A stretch of DNA of 48,004 bases from Longimicrobiales bacterium (lineage in GTDB: Bacteria; Gemmatimonadota; Gemmatimonadetes; Longimicrobiales; Gaopeijiaceae): positions 1-48,004 of the forward strand of contig JANQDZ010000075.1 in the NCBI GenBank assembly GCA_028278645.1, written 5' to 3'. Below the pieces are notes generated by a model. It was not told where the DNA came from. It was given only the letters and a program-made list of their open reading frames with translations, and searched no databases. Position numbers and translations under genes: made by a program. This document shows, piece by piece, positions 40,657 through 48,004 of the stretch; the first letter of the stretch is position 1, and the number at the start of each line of letters is the position of its first letter.

Positions 40657-43428
40657 GAGTCCCACACCGGCCGGAAGGGATTTCAGGAAGGCCCGACCTT
40701 TCTCCGGGTGCCCGCGGAAGTCGTAGAGACCGTCGAAGAACTCCGGGGCCCGTTCAACCACGGGCCCCCTGGTCAGGAGAAGAACCTGCGGGATCCGGGA
40801 AAGCACCCTTCGCAACAAGCTCAGGGCCCGGAGCTGATCCTCCCCACCCATCCGGTCAAAGGGGTCTCCCAAGACAAAAGACCCGATGGGGTTCCAGTCC
40901 TCCGCCAGGAGCTCCACCAGCGCCATCCGTAGCGCGACCACGGCCGCGGCCCGATCCTCGTCGGCCTCTACCCCCGCCGAACCACCCCCGTCCACCAAAC
41001 CCACCGATCGGTCCTCGTTCTCCCCACCCAGCCCGAGTATCCGTCCACCCGTGAGGCGGTTCAGTCGCCGGCCGGCCCGGTTCAGAAGGCGGGTTCGGCA
41101 CTCCGACCCGATCTCTCCTCGGAGGTTCCGAGCCAGGTCGAACAAGTGCCGGGCCAGGGGCGGGGTTTCCGGGATCTCCGCCGGATCGTCTTTGAACGCC
41201 GCCAGCTCCTCTTCCGTCGCCCCCGACGCGTTCGCTTCCTGAAGGAGGAGCTCCAACCGGTCCTGGACCTCCCTCTCACGATCCCTCAGCTCGTCCAGCT
41301 CCCTGAGAGAAGACCGGGCCCGTTCCAGACGTTCGGCGCAATCTTCGAACTGGGCATTGAAGAGATGGGACTGGCCCTCCAGGTCGATAAGACTTTGAGG
41401 TTTCTCTTCGAGCTGTTCCCATCGTCGGCGCCACCACTGGCCGTCCTGGACCAGAGCCTCCCACTCGTCTCGGAGCTCTTCCAACACCTCCTGAAAGTGT
41501 TCCGCCAGGTGCCGCCCGCAGGTCGGACACGGGCTGTCTGGCCCCAGCTCTTCGAGCTTCCTGATCCGATCCCGAAGCTCTCGCCCCCGATCTCGGTAGG
41601 CTTGAAGGTGGGTTTCCGCATCTTGACGCTCCCGATGCCACTCCATGGTTTCGGCACCCAGGTCGCCTCCGGTCTCGGCGATGTCGGCTCGGAGGTTCAT
41701 CAGCTCGGCCTCGAGGTCCGAAACCAGAGTCGGCACGTCTTCCAGCGCCCGTAGTTGAGCTTTTAAGTCGGCCAGCTCCGACTCCAGCATCAGGCGCCCG
41801 TAGTCCCTGGCCGACAGGTCACCCAGGTCCCGATCCCGCTTCAACCCTGGATACCGCTCCGAGAGGGATTCCAGGAGATCCGTCAGCTCTTCCACTCCCC
41901 GTGCCGCAGCGAGGAGGGTTTCCCCTCCGTCCAGGACGGACTCCGGAGAGTCCCCGCCGATACCACACCAAGCCAACGCCATGCCCTTGGCTGGCAGCCC
42001 CCATTGCTGCGAGGAGTCTGCCCGGCCATGCACCCGGGCGTCCCGCTCGGCCAGGCCACTCCTTCGCCAGAAGCTCGCTTCCCTGATTCCTCCGAGGCGA
42101 AGGGCGATGGCGGCTTTGTCCTCTTCGTCACCTTCGGCGCCGCCGGGAAGGTCGGGAGTGATCCCCACCCCCCACAGGAGAGTGTTGGCGAACGCCTGGA
42201 GAGTCCTGCCGTCCCCACCCATCCATGCCAGGAGCCCCTCTTTAGCCTCCATGCTGACCTCACCCAGGAAGGGAAGCTCCGACCCGTGGAACTCCTGGAT
42301 AAGGAGTTCCTCCTCCAATCCACCGGGATCCGTGGAATGGGTGGACTCTTTGGTGAACTCTTCCAGCGTGGCCCCCAAGCCCTGCACTTCCACCCCCATC
42401 TCCTTCACCCGGTCTCGAAGAACTCTGAGCGCGAAGCCACGGTCCCTGGTGACGAGGGGAAGCGGGTTGTTGTCGGCGAGGTTCTGGAAATCATCCACCT
42501 CGATGGCCAGATGCAGGGCCTGGTCCCGCAGCTCAGCGAAGAGCCCCTTGTCTTCTCTCTTCACCTCCTCCGGAGACAATCCCTCGATGCGCAAGCGAAC
42601 GATCTTACCGTCAATTCCTCCGGGCACCTCCCCCAGGACCTCTCGGACTTTCCCGGGCAGCTTCTCCGATTCCCCCTGTGGGACCCGGATCGGAGCCAGG
42701 GCCACTACAGCCCGCCCGGGGATGGGGTGGAATCGGGATGTGCCCGACTCCAGATCGAAGGAAAGAAACCCCTTCTCCTGGGCTGCCTCTCGCCACGGCT
42801 CCGGGCCCACCCGCTCCAAGGAGCCGGGATAGAACACCCTCGGCGCCACCTGCTGGTGTTGGTGGAGATAGCCCAGGGCCACGTAATCCCACGGCTGGGG
42901 ATCCAGCGATAAGCCCGGCCCCGCACCGGTGGCCACCCCGGCGTAAGCCAGTAGGAGATTCCACTTCGCCTCAGGATGGGTCCGAAGCTCGGGGTAGGGT
43001 CGCCGCACCACCGCACTGTGTGGTACGAGGAAGAGGTGGGTTTGGAGGTCCCGGAGGAACACGGACCGGGCTCGGCCCGTCACCGCCTCCACGTTCGGAA
43101 AGGGATCCAGAGCCGCCAACGCCCCCGGATCGGTCATGGGCCTGGGGGTATCCCGAGCTCCTGCGACCATGAAGATCTGCGTCGACGGTATGGCACTTCG
43201 GAGGGTTTCCAGGCCCTGAGCCAAAGCCACCAAGGCGCCGGGAGACGGATCGGGCCGATCAAAAATGTCACCCACCAAGAGAACCAGGTCCGGCCTCAGC
43301 TGGACGACCTCATGAACCGCCCTCTGGAAGGCCTCCGATACGTCCCTCTCCCGAACGTTCTTCCCACGCTCCGCCCTCTCATAGGCCCGATGGCCGAGGT
43401 GCAGATCGGAGAAGTGGACGAGAAGCAT
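40642..43428 (-). CDS. SbcD-SbcC-like single-chain fusion with degenerate active sites
   Basis: The start at 43428 (MLLVHFSDLHLGHR) follows a GAGGGG and lies four bases after the previous gene's stop. Residues 1-350 match Mre11/SbcD/YhaO phosphoesterases: SDLHLG (Asp8, His10) and VGDIFD (Asp54) are intact, but GNHD is GARD (90-93), the next His is Tyr162 and GHxH is GYLH (186-189). Residues 375-470 align with the N-terminal lobe of YhaN/SbcC ATPases, yet the P-loop is MGGDGRTL (403-410) without the usual Lys position. Long coiled coils (515-740) flank a zinc hook CPTCGRH (Cys634, Cys637). The C-terminal lobe has VEADEDRAAAVVALRMAL (820-837) in place of the LSGGE signature and FVLGDPFD (851-858) in place of Walker B. 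Looks like an intact but catalytically reduced Mre11-Rad50-type protein. Confidence 0.82.
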   Translation of the reverse strand: MLLVHFSDLHLGHRAYERAERGKNVRERDVSEAFQRAVHEVVQLRPDLVLLVGDIFDRPDPSPGALVALAQGLETLRSAIPSTQIFMVAGARDTPRPMTDPGALAALDPFPNVEAVTGRARSVFLRDLQTHLFLVPHSAVVRRPYPELRTHPEAKWNLLLAYAGVATGAGPGLSLDPQPWDYVALGYLHQHQQVAPRVFYPGSLERVGPEPWREAAQEKGFLSFDLESGTSRFHPIPGRAVVALAPIRVPQGESEKLPGKVREVLGEVPGGIDGKIVRLRIEGLSPEEVKREDKGLFAELRDQALHLAIEVDDFQNLADNNPLPLVTRDRGFALRVLRDRVKEMGVEVQGLGATLEEFTKESTHSTDPGGLEEELLIQEFHGSELPFLGEVSMEAKEGLLAWMGGDGRTLQAFANTLLWGVGITPDLPGGAEGDEEDKAAIALRLGGIREASFWRRSGLAERDARVHGRADSSQQWGLPAKGMALAWCGIGGDSPESVLDGGETLLAAARGVEELTDLLESLSERYPGLKRDRDLGDLSARDYGRLMLESELADLKAQLRALEDVPTLVSDLEAELMNLRADIAETGGDLGAETMEWHRERQDAETHLQAYRDRGRELRDRIRKLEELGPDSPCPTCGRHLAEHFQEVLEELRDEWEALVQDGQWWRRRWEQLEEKPQSLIDLEGQSHLFNAQFEDCAERLERARSSLRELDELRDREREVQDRLELLLQEANASGATEEELAAFKDDPAEIPETPPLARHLFDLARNLRGEIGSECRTRLLNRAGRRLNRLTGGRILGLGGENEDRSVGLVDGGGSAGVEADEDRAAAVVALRMALVELLAEDWNPIGSFVLGDPFDRMGGEDQLRALSLLRRVLSRIPQVLLLTRGPVVERAPEFFDGLYDFRGHPEKGRAFLKSLPAGVGLLRVR

Positions 43429-43432
43429 GGGC

Positions 43433-44791
43433 TCACGCCCCTCCCCTCGGAACGAGAGAATACCCCCCAAAAGTGGAAGGCCAGGCCGGAGTCTCGTCCG
43501 CAGAGAGGAGGATCAGGAACCGGGAGCTCTCGCTCACACCCTGGAGAAGCTCCGTATCGGTTTCCCCCCGGCCCTTTCGAAAAACGGACACACCCGCGAA
43601 CCACTCTCTCGCCTGGATCGCGAGATGCTCCACGGCATCCCGGGTTCCGACCTCTGGGTCCCCTCCATTATACCCGAGTCCTCCAAGGATCAGCACCGCC
43701 CCCGGCGCCAGCGTCTCCTTCAAGGCCCGCCACTCCATGTCCCCGAGGGCCGGCATTCCAGCCAGAGCCGGGAGAACTCCGCAGTCGACCACGACGACGG
43801 AGAATCCCTCGGGATCTTCCCGGACCGCTTCCAGAGGAGGTCTGATTTGAAGGTCGAGCTGGTCCCAGCCATCCCACTGATGGAAGTGGGTTCGGGCCAG
43901 AGTAATCAGCTCCTCTCTCCTCTCCACCACCCTGATCCCGGCGTGGGGGAACCGCTGAGAGAAGAGCCGGGCCAACGTCCCGCTCCCTCCCCCCAGATAA
44001 AGGATCGACTCCGGTTGGATCCCAACCCGAGCCAGCCCCTCCAAGAGGGCCGCCTCCCACGCTCTCCCAGCCTCCCCCCCAGATCCTTCGGCACCCCGAA
44101 CGATGTCCCCGGCAAATAGGAGATTCATCTCCGTTCTGGGGCTCCCCACCATCCGCCTCTCCACCCGAAGAGTCACGCCTCCGGCCACCACGGTGCCGAG
44201 GGGATCCACCGTCACGCGGGCGTCCAAGACCCAACCCTGCAGAAGAGCCCCTCCCGAGAGGATCACCAAACAAAAGAGGTACAGGGTGTGGGGCGCGCCG
44301 TTGGGCAGGAGCACCGTTCCCGCCATGAGGAATCCCAAGGCTGCCCCCAAAACGGCCGTAGGACCCACCGACGTCGATGGGACCCGGCCAAGATCATCCG
44401 GACGGCCCATCGCACCCAAGAGAGTCCCCAGCGAGAAGAGAGGCAGGGCGCCAAGAAACCCCAGGCCGATCCCCTGGCCCAGGGCAGTCCCTTGGAGGTT
44501 CTCGGAGAAGTTCAGGGTGGCCCCAAAGGCCGACGCCAATGCGAAGGTCACAAGGGAGAACATCCACCGCCGCCGGATCTGTTCCACTGCCCCGCCCCCC
44601 ACCGGGAGTGGAGCGCTCATCAACCCCAAGCCGAGAGCTCCGACTTCGATGGTCAAGATCAGAGTCAGTGCCGGAAGCAGGCCCTCATCGGTATATAGGA
44701 GGAGCCCCGTGGAAACCTCCAGCGCCACAGCCGCCGCCAAACCTGCCAGGAGTGGAGGCACAGCCACAAGCCAGCGGCGGGAGCCGTTCAT
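43433..44791 (-). CDS. Membrane-anchored spermidine-synthase/methyltransferase-like protein
   Basis: The 452-residue protein has six or seven hydrophobic helices in residues 1-200, then a Rossmann-type domain: ILYLGGGSGTLARLFSQRF near 265, VVERREELITLAR, VVVVDCGVLPALAG and APGAVLILGGLGYNGG. This is the SAM- or decarboxy-SAM-binding fold of polyamine synthases and methyltransferases; the catalytic GGExG/Asp pattern of true spermidine synthases is not clear. It is a shorter cousin of the protein at 13697-16324. The ATG overlaps the flavin reductase stop (ATGA) and its own stop lies four bases before the SbcDC-like gene. Confidence 0.75.
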   Translation of the reverse strand: MNGSRRWLVAVPPLLAGLAAAVALEVSTGLLLYTDEGLLPALTLILTIEVGALGLGLMSAPLPVGGGAVEQIRRRWMFSLVTFALASAFGATLNFSENLQGTALGQGIGLGFLGALPLFSLGTLLGAMGRPDDLGRVPSTSVGPTAVLGAALGFLMAGTVLLPNGAPHTLYLFCLVILSGGALLQGWVLDARVTVDPLGTVVAGGVTLRVERRMVGSPRTEMNLLFAGDIVRGAEGSGGEAGRAWEAALLEGLARVGIQPESILYLGGGSGTLARLFSQRFPHAGIRVVERREELITLARTHFHQWDGWDQLDLQIRPPLEAVREDPEGFSVVVVDCGVLPALAGMPALGDMEWRALKETLAPGAVLILGGLGYNGGDPEVGTRDAVEHLAIQAREWFAGVSVFRKGRGETDTELLQGVSESSRFLILLSADETPAWPSTFGGYSLVPRGGA

Positions 44792-45264
44792 GAACCGATC
44801 CCGGACAGGTTCCCGCGGAAAAAGATCAGAGGATCCCCGTCCCTGGCTTCACAAGTCTCGACCTCTCCCACCACAATGGAGTGATCTCCCCCGGGATGAA
44901 CGTCCACGATCTTGCACTCCATCCAACCCAGAGCGCCTTCCAGGAGGGGACTGCCCAGAGAACCATCCTTTACCTGCAACCCCGGGAACCGGTCGTGGGG
45001 ATCCGCCTGGGAGAAGGTGAGAGCCAGGTCCTCTTGAGGTTCCGCCAGAAAGCTCACCCCGAAGTGCCCTGCCTGGAGTATGGAATCGTGGCCGTCAGCA
45101 TTCTTGTGTAAGCAGACCAGAACCAAGGGTGGATCCAACGAAACGGAGGTGAAGGCATTCACCGTCAATCCGACGGGGTCGCCGTCGGGAGCTCGGGAGG
45201 CCACCACTGTCACCCCTGTGGCAAAATGGCCCATAACCCACCGGAATTTTTCTTCGCTGACCAT
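44788..45264 (-). CDS. Flavin reductase-like FMN-binding protein
   Basis: A 158-residue protein with the flavin-reductase split-barrel pattern: MGHFATGVTVVASRAPDGDPVGLTVNAF as the core motif region, then SLDPPLVLVCLHKNADGHDSI, FGVSFLAEPQEDLALTFS, LGWMECKIVDVHPGGDHSIVVGEVE and the last PLIFFRGNLSGI. Members supply reduced FMN or FAD to partner monooxygenases. No two-component monooxygenase is next to it. AGGAG lies before the ATG. It is the first gene of the three-gene operon that ends with the SbcDC-like fusion. Confidence 0.9.
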   Translation of the reverse strand: MVSEEKFRWVMGHFATGVTVVASRAPDGDPVGLTVNAFTSVSLDPPLVLVCLHKNADGHDSILQAGHFGVSFLAEPQEDLALTFSQADPHDRFPGLQVKDGSLGSPLLEGALGWMECKIVDVHPGGDHSIVVGEVETCEARDGDPLIFFRGNLSGIGS

Positions 45265-45313
45265 GAGTCTCCTGGGTTTTGCCTCCGCCCCGGCGGAGCC
45301 CTAGCTTTGAAAT

Positions 45314-46330
45314 ATGAAAAGGAGACTACCCCGCTGGTTTGGAATGGTTGGGATTGTAACCGCCGCTTTTGGCTGCGACAACGTGTCATTCGGCGGGATG
45401 AGCGTTAGCCTGGAGGGCCCACCCAGGGACAGCCTGAGTGCCGAAGGTGGGGTGGCGGGAGCCGGGCTCGATACCGGCCCAATGCGGTTTCGATATGGCC
45501 CCCTGCTTTATGCCGGGACTCGGCAGGGCGACTCCGTCACGGTTGTCCCGGTGGCCGAGCTAACGGACGGCGGCCTCGAGCCCCTCCCGGGAGGGGACGC
45601 AGGGTCCCGGCTGGCGGAGCAAATCCTGGAAGAGCGGTTGATGCCGGGCCAGAGGCTAACCTTGTTCCAGCAGGGGGGTCGGGTCGGGACACTCACCGTG
45701 TCTGCGTCCCAAGGGACCACGTCCGAGTACTGCTCCCCCAGGGCCCAAGCCGTCGGGTCCATCGAGCTGATCCCCAGCGCGGCCGCGTCGGACCGCTTCC
45801 TGGCCCTGGAGGAGGAATTAGGCCAGGAGCATCCCTATGGGGGTTTTCAGACCTTCTTAGTGGAGCGCCCGCATCGCACCGCGATTCAGAATCTCGGAGG
45901 GGAAGCCCTGAACGAGGTGGGCGGGCAGTGGCCCAACGTCGGACTCCAGAACATCCGGTTCGATTTGCAGGCATTTCAGCACTCATCGGCCGATCCGCCA
46001 TCCATCATCGGCACCTTCCTGTTCCAGGACCAGCTGGGCGTAGGCCCTGCACCAGATCCTTCCTACTCCTTATTGGTTCTGGGTGAGCCTCAAGGAAACC
46101 GGTTTAACCGGACGTACACCTGGTACCGCCGGGTGGGAGACGGAGGAAAAGGCGCACCCCGATACTTTTCCAAGATGGACTGGGACGGGGACGGGGAGGA
46201 GGAGCTCCTTCTCGAGATCTTCGGAGCCGAATCAAGATGGTGGGCGGCTCTCGAAAGAGCGGGTAGAAGCTGGGTCCTGGCTTTTCAGGATCCTTGCGGG
46301 GAACCGGGCGACGGCCCCGGCCCTTCCTGA
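45314..46330 (+). CDS. Predicted lipoprotein, function unknown
   Basis: A 338-residue protein with a signal of the lipoprotein type: basic MKRRLPRWF, a hydrophobic stretch and AFGC (Cys21). The mature protein is beta-rich with Gly/Pro loops. Near the C-terminus DWDGDGEEELLLEIFG looks like a calcium-binding FG-GAP/VCBS-type loop (D-x-D-G-D-G-x-x-E). No family is recognised for the rest. It has no visible Shine-Dalgarno and lies only 49 bases from the divergent flavin reductase. Its 3' end overlaps rsgA tail-to-tail by 46 bases. Confidence 0.75.
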   Translation: MKRRLPRWFGMVGIVTAAFGCDNVSFGGMSVSLEGPPRDSLSAEGGVAGAGLDTGPMRFRYGPLLYAGTRQGDSVTVVPVAELTDGGLEPLPGGDAGSRLAEQILEERLMPGQRLTLFQQGGRVGTLTVSASQGTTSEYCSPRAQAVGSIELIPSAAASDRFLALEEELGQEHPYGGFQTFLVERPHRTAIQNLGGEALNEVGGQWPNVGLQNIRFDLQAFQHSSADPPSIIGTFLFQDQLGVGPAPDPSYSLLVLGEPQGNRFNRTYTWYRRVGDGGKGAPRYFSKMDWDGDGEEELLLEIFGAESRWWAALERAGRSWVLAFQDPCGEPGDGPGPS

Positions 46331-47247
46331 ACCATACCCCGGTAACTTTCGAACCGAGCTCCGTCGACCTCGGATCTGTTCAGAGCCGCCTGGACCCCGC
46401 AGTTCGGTTCATGCAGGTGCGTACAGCCTCGGAATTGGCACTCACCCCTGAAGGGATGGAAGTCGGGGAAACAGCCTTCCAACTCCCGTTGATCCACGCC
46501 CCAGACGCCGACGTCGGAGAATCCAGGAGTGTCGGCCACGAGCCCCCCACAATCCAAGGGAATCATACGGGCGGATACGGTGGTATGCCGACCACGTCCC
46601 TTTTTGTGGCTCAACTCGCCCGTCTTCAGCCCCAGACCCGGTTGGACGGCATTCAGCAGAGTTGACTTCCCAACACCCGACGGACCGATCAGAGCAGACG
46701 TTCCAGAGCAAAGAACCGACTCCAGCTCCGGCATTCCATCCCCTGTGAGGGCGCTGGTTTCGTACACGGAGTATCCGATCCCGCGATACAGGCGGATTAG
46801 CCGCGAGTGGACCGCCTCCTCCCCTTCCTGTTCCGGGCACGGGGCCGAAGGAGGGGTTTCCACCAAATCGATTTTGTTCATGACCAGGACCGGGTCCAGG
46901 TCGTCTGCTTCGCCAATCACCAGGAGGCGATCCAAGAGGGTCTGCCGCGGCTCGGGCCGGGTTGCCGATGCCACCACCACGAGTCGATCCACATTGGCCG
47001 CAACAACCTTTGGCCGTCGCCCCCCCAGTCCCTTCCTGACGATCTGGGACCGGCGAGAGTCCACGGCTTCGATGGTGGCGGTGCCGTCCCTACGGGTCGC
47101 GATTTCCACTCGGTCCCCGATCACCACTCTGTCCCCCGTCCTGGCCTCCTGTTTCAGCCGACCGCGGAGAGAGGCATCCATGACTTCACCGGAGTCGAGG
47201 TGGATGGAATAAACCCCGCCCTGGGTCCCGAAGACCGTGCCCTTCAT
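46285..47247 (-). CDS. rsgA: Ribosome small subunit-dependent GTPase RsgA
   Basis: A 320-residue protein with the family order: OB-fold (about 1-75), circularly permuted GTPase with G4 NKID (124-127), G5 ETSALTG, G1 GPSGVGKST (188-196) and G3 DTPG (239-242), then a zinc finger with Cys270, Cys275, His277 and Cys283 in exact C-x4-C-x-H-x5-C spacing. RsgA checks late 30S subunit maturation and releases assembly factors. The length is normal for the family. Three 18-bp tandem repeats lie just upstream of the start. Convergent overlap with the lipoprotein gene. Confidence 0.97.
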   Translation of the reverse strand: MKGTVFGTQGGVYSIHLDSGEVMDASLRGRLKQEARTGDRVVIGDRVEIATRRDGTATIEAVDSRRSQIVRKGLGGRRPKVVAANVDRLVVVASATRPEPRQTLLDRLLVIGEADDLDPVLVMNKIDLVETPPSAPCPEQEGEEAVHSRLIRLYRGIGYSVYETSALTGDGMPELESVLCSGTSALIGPSGVGKSTLLNAVQPGLGLKTGELSHKKGRGRHTTVSARMIPLDCGGLVADTPGFSDVGVWGVDQRELEGCFPDFHPFRGECQFRGCTHLHEPNCGVQAALNRSEVDGARFESYRGMVQEGPGPSPGSPQGS

Positions 47248-47264
47248 AGGCCGGGTTCCCGCCG

Positions 47265-47318
47265 ACCGGCGGACTTCCGATTACCGGCGGACTTCCGATT
47301 ACCGGCGGACTTCCGATG
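47265..47318 (-). repeat. Three 18-bp tandem repeats upstream of rsgA
   Basis: The word ACCGGCGGACTTCCGATT (plus strand) occurs at 47265-47282, 47283-47300 and, with a final G, at 47301-47318, without spacers. The block lies 18 bases before the rsgA start and 18 bases after the terminator region of the sigma gene upstream, so it makes up most of the rsgA leader. Confidence 0.93.
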
Positions 47319-47335
47319 ACGAAGGAGACACCGAT

Positions 47336-47388
47336 AAAAAAAACCGCCTTCCGGCGACCCCGGTCTGTTGGGGTTCCAGAAGGCGGTT
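47336..47388 (-). terminator. Rho-independent terminator after the sigma factor gene
   Basis: On the minus strand, AACCGCCTTC (47388-47379) pairs with GAAGGCGGTT (47351-47342), with an inner five-base pairing of GGGGT/ACCCC, followed by eight T (47343-47336). It lies about 38 bases after the sigma stop. Confidence 0.88.
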
Positions 47389-47425
47389 GAACTCAGCCAC
47401 CCCTCGGGCGGCGAGGTGGGGCGCA

Positions 47426-48004
47426 TCAGGCGGCGAAAGACTCCAGGGCCGCCCCTTTGTTCCCCTCCCGCAAACGGCGCAGGGCACGGTCCCGAAGCTG
47501 ACGAATCCGCTCCCGGGTCACGCCAAGCATGTTGCCGATCTCCTCCAGGGTATGCTCCCGCTCTCCTTCGAGACCGAAGTAGAGGCGAAGTACCTTGGCG
47601 TCCCGGGGCTCCAGAATCTCCAGAGCCTCGCTGATCGCCTCACCCAGAAGGCGGCTTTCCACTTCCAGCTCAGGCTCCGAGGCCTCCTCGGTGATGAACC
47701 GCTCCACCAGTTGAGAGTCCTCGCTGTCGCCGATGGGCGCATCCAGCCGAATCTCGGCCGCGTTGAGGGTCTGGAGGGACTCCACCAGCTCGGGGGTCAG
47801 ATCGGTGGCGACGCTCAACTCCTCGGCCGTGGGCTCCCGGCGGAGCTCCTGCTTGAGCCGCTCCTTTTCCCGGAAGATCCTCGCCAGATCCGAGGCCCGG
47901 TTCAGCGGCACACGAACCGCCCGTCCGTGGTTGGCCAACGACGCCAGAATGGCCTGTCGGATCCACCAGACGGCATAGCTGATGAACTTCACGCCCTGTT
48001 CGGG
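47426..48004 (-). CDS. Sigma-70 family RNA polymerase sigma factor, C-terminal part (cut by window edge)
   Basis: The frame continues past the window end; the visible 192 codons begin PEQGVKFISYAVWWIRQAIL, the end of region 2 in RpoD/SigA-type factors. Region 3 (RVPLNRASDLARIFREKERL, PTAEELSVATDLTPELVESL) and region 4 (LEPRDAKVLRLYFGLEGERE, LEEIGNMLGVTRERIRQLRDRALRRLR, a helix-turn-helix) follow. All are typical of group 1/2 sigma factors, which recognise housekeeping promoters. The short tail (EGNKGAALESFAA) and the compact regions recall the small primary sigma factors of Bacteroidota-like lineages. The apparent GTG start at 47992 is an internal Val. A terminator follows. Confidence 0.93.
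   Translation of the reverse strand, partial: PEQGVKFISYAVWWIRQAILASLANHGRAVRVPLNRASDLARIFREKERLKQELRREPTAEELSVATDLTPELVESLQTLNAAEIRLDAPIGDSEDSQLVERFITEEASEPELEVESRLLGEAISEALEILEPRDAKVLRLYFGLEGEREHTLEEIGNMLGVTRERIRQLRDRALRRLREGNKGAALESFAA

Noticed and set aside
47265-47318. CRISPR array
   Set aside because: The three 18-bp copies are directly adjacent with no unique spacers and no cas genes.

Overview
This is a gene-dense, GC-rich (roughly 60 % or more) bacterial chromosomal segment. The gene content suggests the phylum Gemmatimonadota or a close FCB-group relative: a SusC/RagA-type TonB receptor with its SusD lipoprotein, a sortilin/VPS10-type beta-propeller protein, a CBM9/DUF5916 barrel protein, S9, M28 and M20 peptidases, many secreted lipoproteins, and what looks like a short housekeeping-type sigma factor. 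This assignment is inferred from protein families; no rRNA or marker phylogeny is available here. I saw no tRNA, rRNA, insertion sequence or CRISPR array.

Layout. 1-4000: the tail of an HNH endonuclease, then a minus-strand group (quinone oxidoreductase, secreted M28 peptidase, Tat-exported NAD-dependent epimerase). 4150-8640: a DEDDh exonuclease, a 1009-residue beta-propeller protein and a divergent lipoprotein. 8900-13700: SusC and SusD, a strong terminator, and a small lipoprotein that resembles an isolated TonB-receptor plug. 13700-20400: a membrane-fused spermidine-synthase-like protein, a four-helix membrane protein, an S9 peptidase, a terminator and a SET-domain protein. 20400-26400 (minus): CapA-like protein, a C-terminal fragment of a TctA transporter, the DUF5916 protein and an ABC exporter. 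26400-29400: heme A synthase with a DUF420 assembly protein, a histidine-kinase-like ATPase and a CoA-binding protein. 29400-33000: a possible V4R-like sensor divergent from an ECF sigma factor, a PspA-like coiled coil and a YeaQ/GlsB-like membrane protein, which together look like an envelope-stress neighbourhood. 33300-40650: M20 peptidase, trpE, an orphan HyuA-type hydantoinase/oxoprolinase subunit and a DUF2723 membrane protein. 40640-45260 (minus): a tightly coupled three-gene operon of flavin reductase, membrane methyltransferase-like protein and an SbcD-SbcC-like fusion. 45300-48004: a lipoprotein, rsgA and the end of a sigma-70 gene.

The most unusual item is the protein at 40642-43428. 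It joins an Mre11/SbcD-like phosphoesterase to a Rad50/SbcC/YhaN-like coiled coil with a CxxC zinc hook in one chain. Several phosphoesterase ligands appear lost, and the P-loop and Walker B equivalents appear degenerate, yet the reading frame is intact over 928 codons. It may be a structural or regulatory pseudoenzyme version of the Mre11-Rad50 machine. Other points of interest are the solo plug-like lipoprotein beside SusCD, a bacterial SET protein coupled to CapA, a truncated TctA, an M28 peptidase with an Asp in place of the first metal-binding His, and several small tandem repeats at gene boundaries.
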